NCBI GenBank assembly: GCA_021778575.1
Contig: JAJYCH010000170.1
Location: forward strand, 1-8,287
Source of the DNA: Planctomycetota bacterium
GTDB lineage: Bacteria > Planctomycetota > Planctomycetia > Isosphaerales > Isosphaeraceae
DNA: 8,287 nt
Direction of reading: 5' to 3'
The notes under the pieces: generated by a model
Told to the model about the DNA's origin: nothing
Database searches by the model: none
What the model saw: the letters and a program-made list of their open reading frames with translations, nothing else
Program-made: the position numbers and the translations under genes
Shown: positions 7,836 to 8,287 of the stretch, piece by piece
Layout of the letters: the number at the start of each line of letters is the position of its first letter
Numbering within the stretch: the first letter of the stretch is position 1

Positions 7836-7992
7836 AGGAACTCGTCCCCCATCTCAAGAGCCTGGTCCGAGGACATCTCTCGGACACCCACGACGAATGT
7901 CCTATTATCGACGGGCCTGCCCGCCCGGTCAATCATCGGCTCGGATTCGCCGGGACCGAGCGCGAGTCGACCTCTGGATCATCGGCTCATTC
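7836..7992. other. intergenic region between divergent genes, with an 11-base direct repeat
   Basis: These 157 bases separate the membrane-protein gene from the divergent exported-protein gene and must serve both. ATCATCGGCTC occurs at 7932-7942 and 7978-7988, 46 bases apart; the second copy ends 4 bases before the plus-strand ATG. No promoter boxes could be assigned and the repeat may be a small duplication. Confidence 0.4.
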
Positions 7993-8287
7993 ATGAATCG
8001 AAAACTGCTCGGGATCGTTCTTCTCGGCTTGCTCGGAAGTCTCGCGCCGGGCTCAAGGCTTCGAGGCGCCGAACCGCTCAAGGTCGTCGTTCGCGAAACC
8101 CCTGGGCCGTATTTTGTCGGTCAGGCGATCGAGATCCGCGTCGAGGTGGAGGGCGAAAGAGCGAATATTCACTTCGACCCGCCCAGATCGTCCGTCTTCA
8201 CGATCCATCCACGAGTCGACGACCAGGCCGCCCCGGGAGTCGGGCGGTTTCTGGTGGTCCCGAATCGCGCGGGAAACCTGGACCTCC
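7993..8287 (+). CDS. exported protein of unknown function, N-terminal fragment (cut by window end)
   Basis: The frame is open from ATG 7993 to the edge, giving 98 complete codons. Seen: a classical signal peptide (MNRK, then a hydrophobic core LLGIVLLGLLGSLA, with likely cleavage after LRGA near residue 26), followed by a strand-rich segment (LKVVVRE ... YFVGQAIEIRVEVEG) that looks like the start of an immunoglobulin-like or BatD-type beta domain. That resemblance is loose; the visible part is too short to name a family. The Shine-Dalgarno is weak. It is divergent from the membrane-protein gene and shares the 157-base upstream region with it. Codon use is GC-ending like the neighbouring genes, which supports a real gene. 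Confidence 0.72.
   Translation, partial: MNRKLLGIVLLGLLGSLAPGSRLRGAEPLKVVVRETPGPYFVGQAIEIRVEVEGERANIHFDPPRSSVFTIHPRVDDQAAPGVGRFLVVPNRAGNLDL

Noticed and set aside
1..8287. CRISPR arrays, tRNA/rRNA genes, insertion sequences
   Set aside because: No regularly spaced repeats, no cloverleaf or rRNA-like segments, and no transposase motifs or terminal inverted repeats were seen.

Overview
The window looks like chromosomal DNA of a high-GC Gram-negative-type bacterium. My best guess is a planctomycete of the Isosphaera/Singulisphaera kind. This is an inference from three things: the very GC-rich third codon positions, use of TTG as a start, and a pair of lineage-style proteins (zinc ribbon, proline-rich linker, one membrane helix, then an exported partner). 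No rRNA or other taxonomic marker is present.

Layout, left to right. Bases 1-2832 (minus strand) hold one very long gene that runs off the left edge. It encodes an MmeI-like single-chain restriction-modification enzyme with a PD-(D/E)xK nuclease, a helical spacer, an adenine methyltransferase and a target-recognition region. An intergenic stretch of about 260 bases separates it from nadA (3092-4018, plus strand), the quinolinate synthase of NAD biosynthesis. nadA converges on a DksA/TraR-type zinc-finger regulator (4137-4622, minus), and a strong hairpin lies between their stop codons. A 451-base gap without a convincing gene follows, containing a 12-base palindrome and a phased repeat. Next come two translationally coupled minus-strand genes of unknown function: a zinc-ribbon single-pass membrane protein (6600-7835) and a secreted TPR-like protein (5074-6603). 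At the right edge a divergent plus-strand gene for an exported protein begins at 7993 and is cut by the window end.

How the genes fit together: the restriction-modification enzyme is the accessory element here, and the rest looks like housekeeping or lineage-specific envelope genes. The most informative signal is inside the restriction-modification gene. Its nuclease and the first part of its methyltransferase use codons ending in G or C about nine times in ten. The part from just before the NPPF catalytic motif through the target-recognition region drops to about half. This fits replacement of the specificity half of the enzyme by recombination. No CRISPR array, transposase, tRNA or rRNA was seen. 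Nothing in the window establishes a wholly new multi-gene defence system, because the flank beyond the restriction-modification gene lies outside the window.
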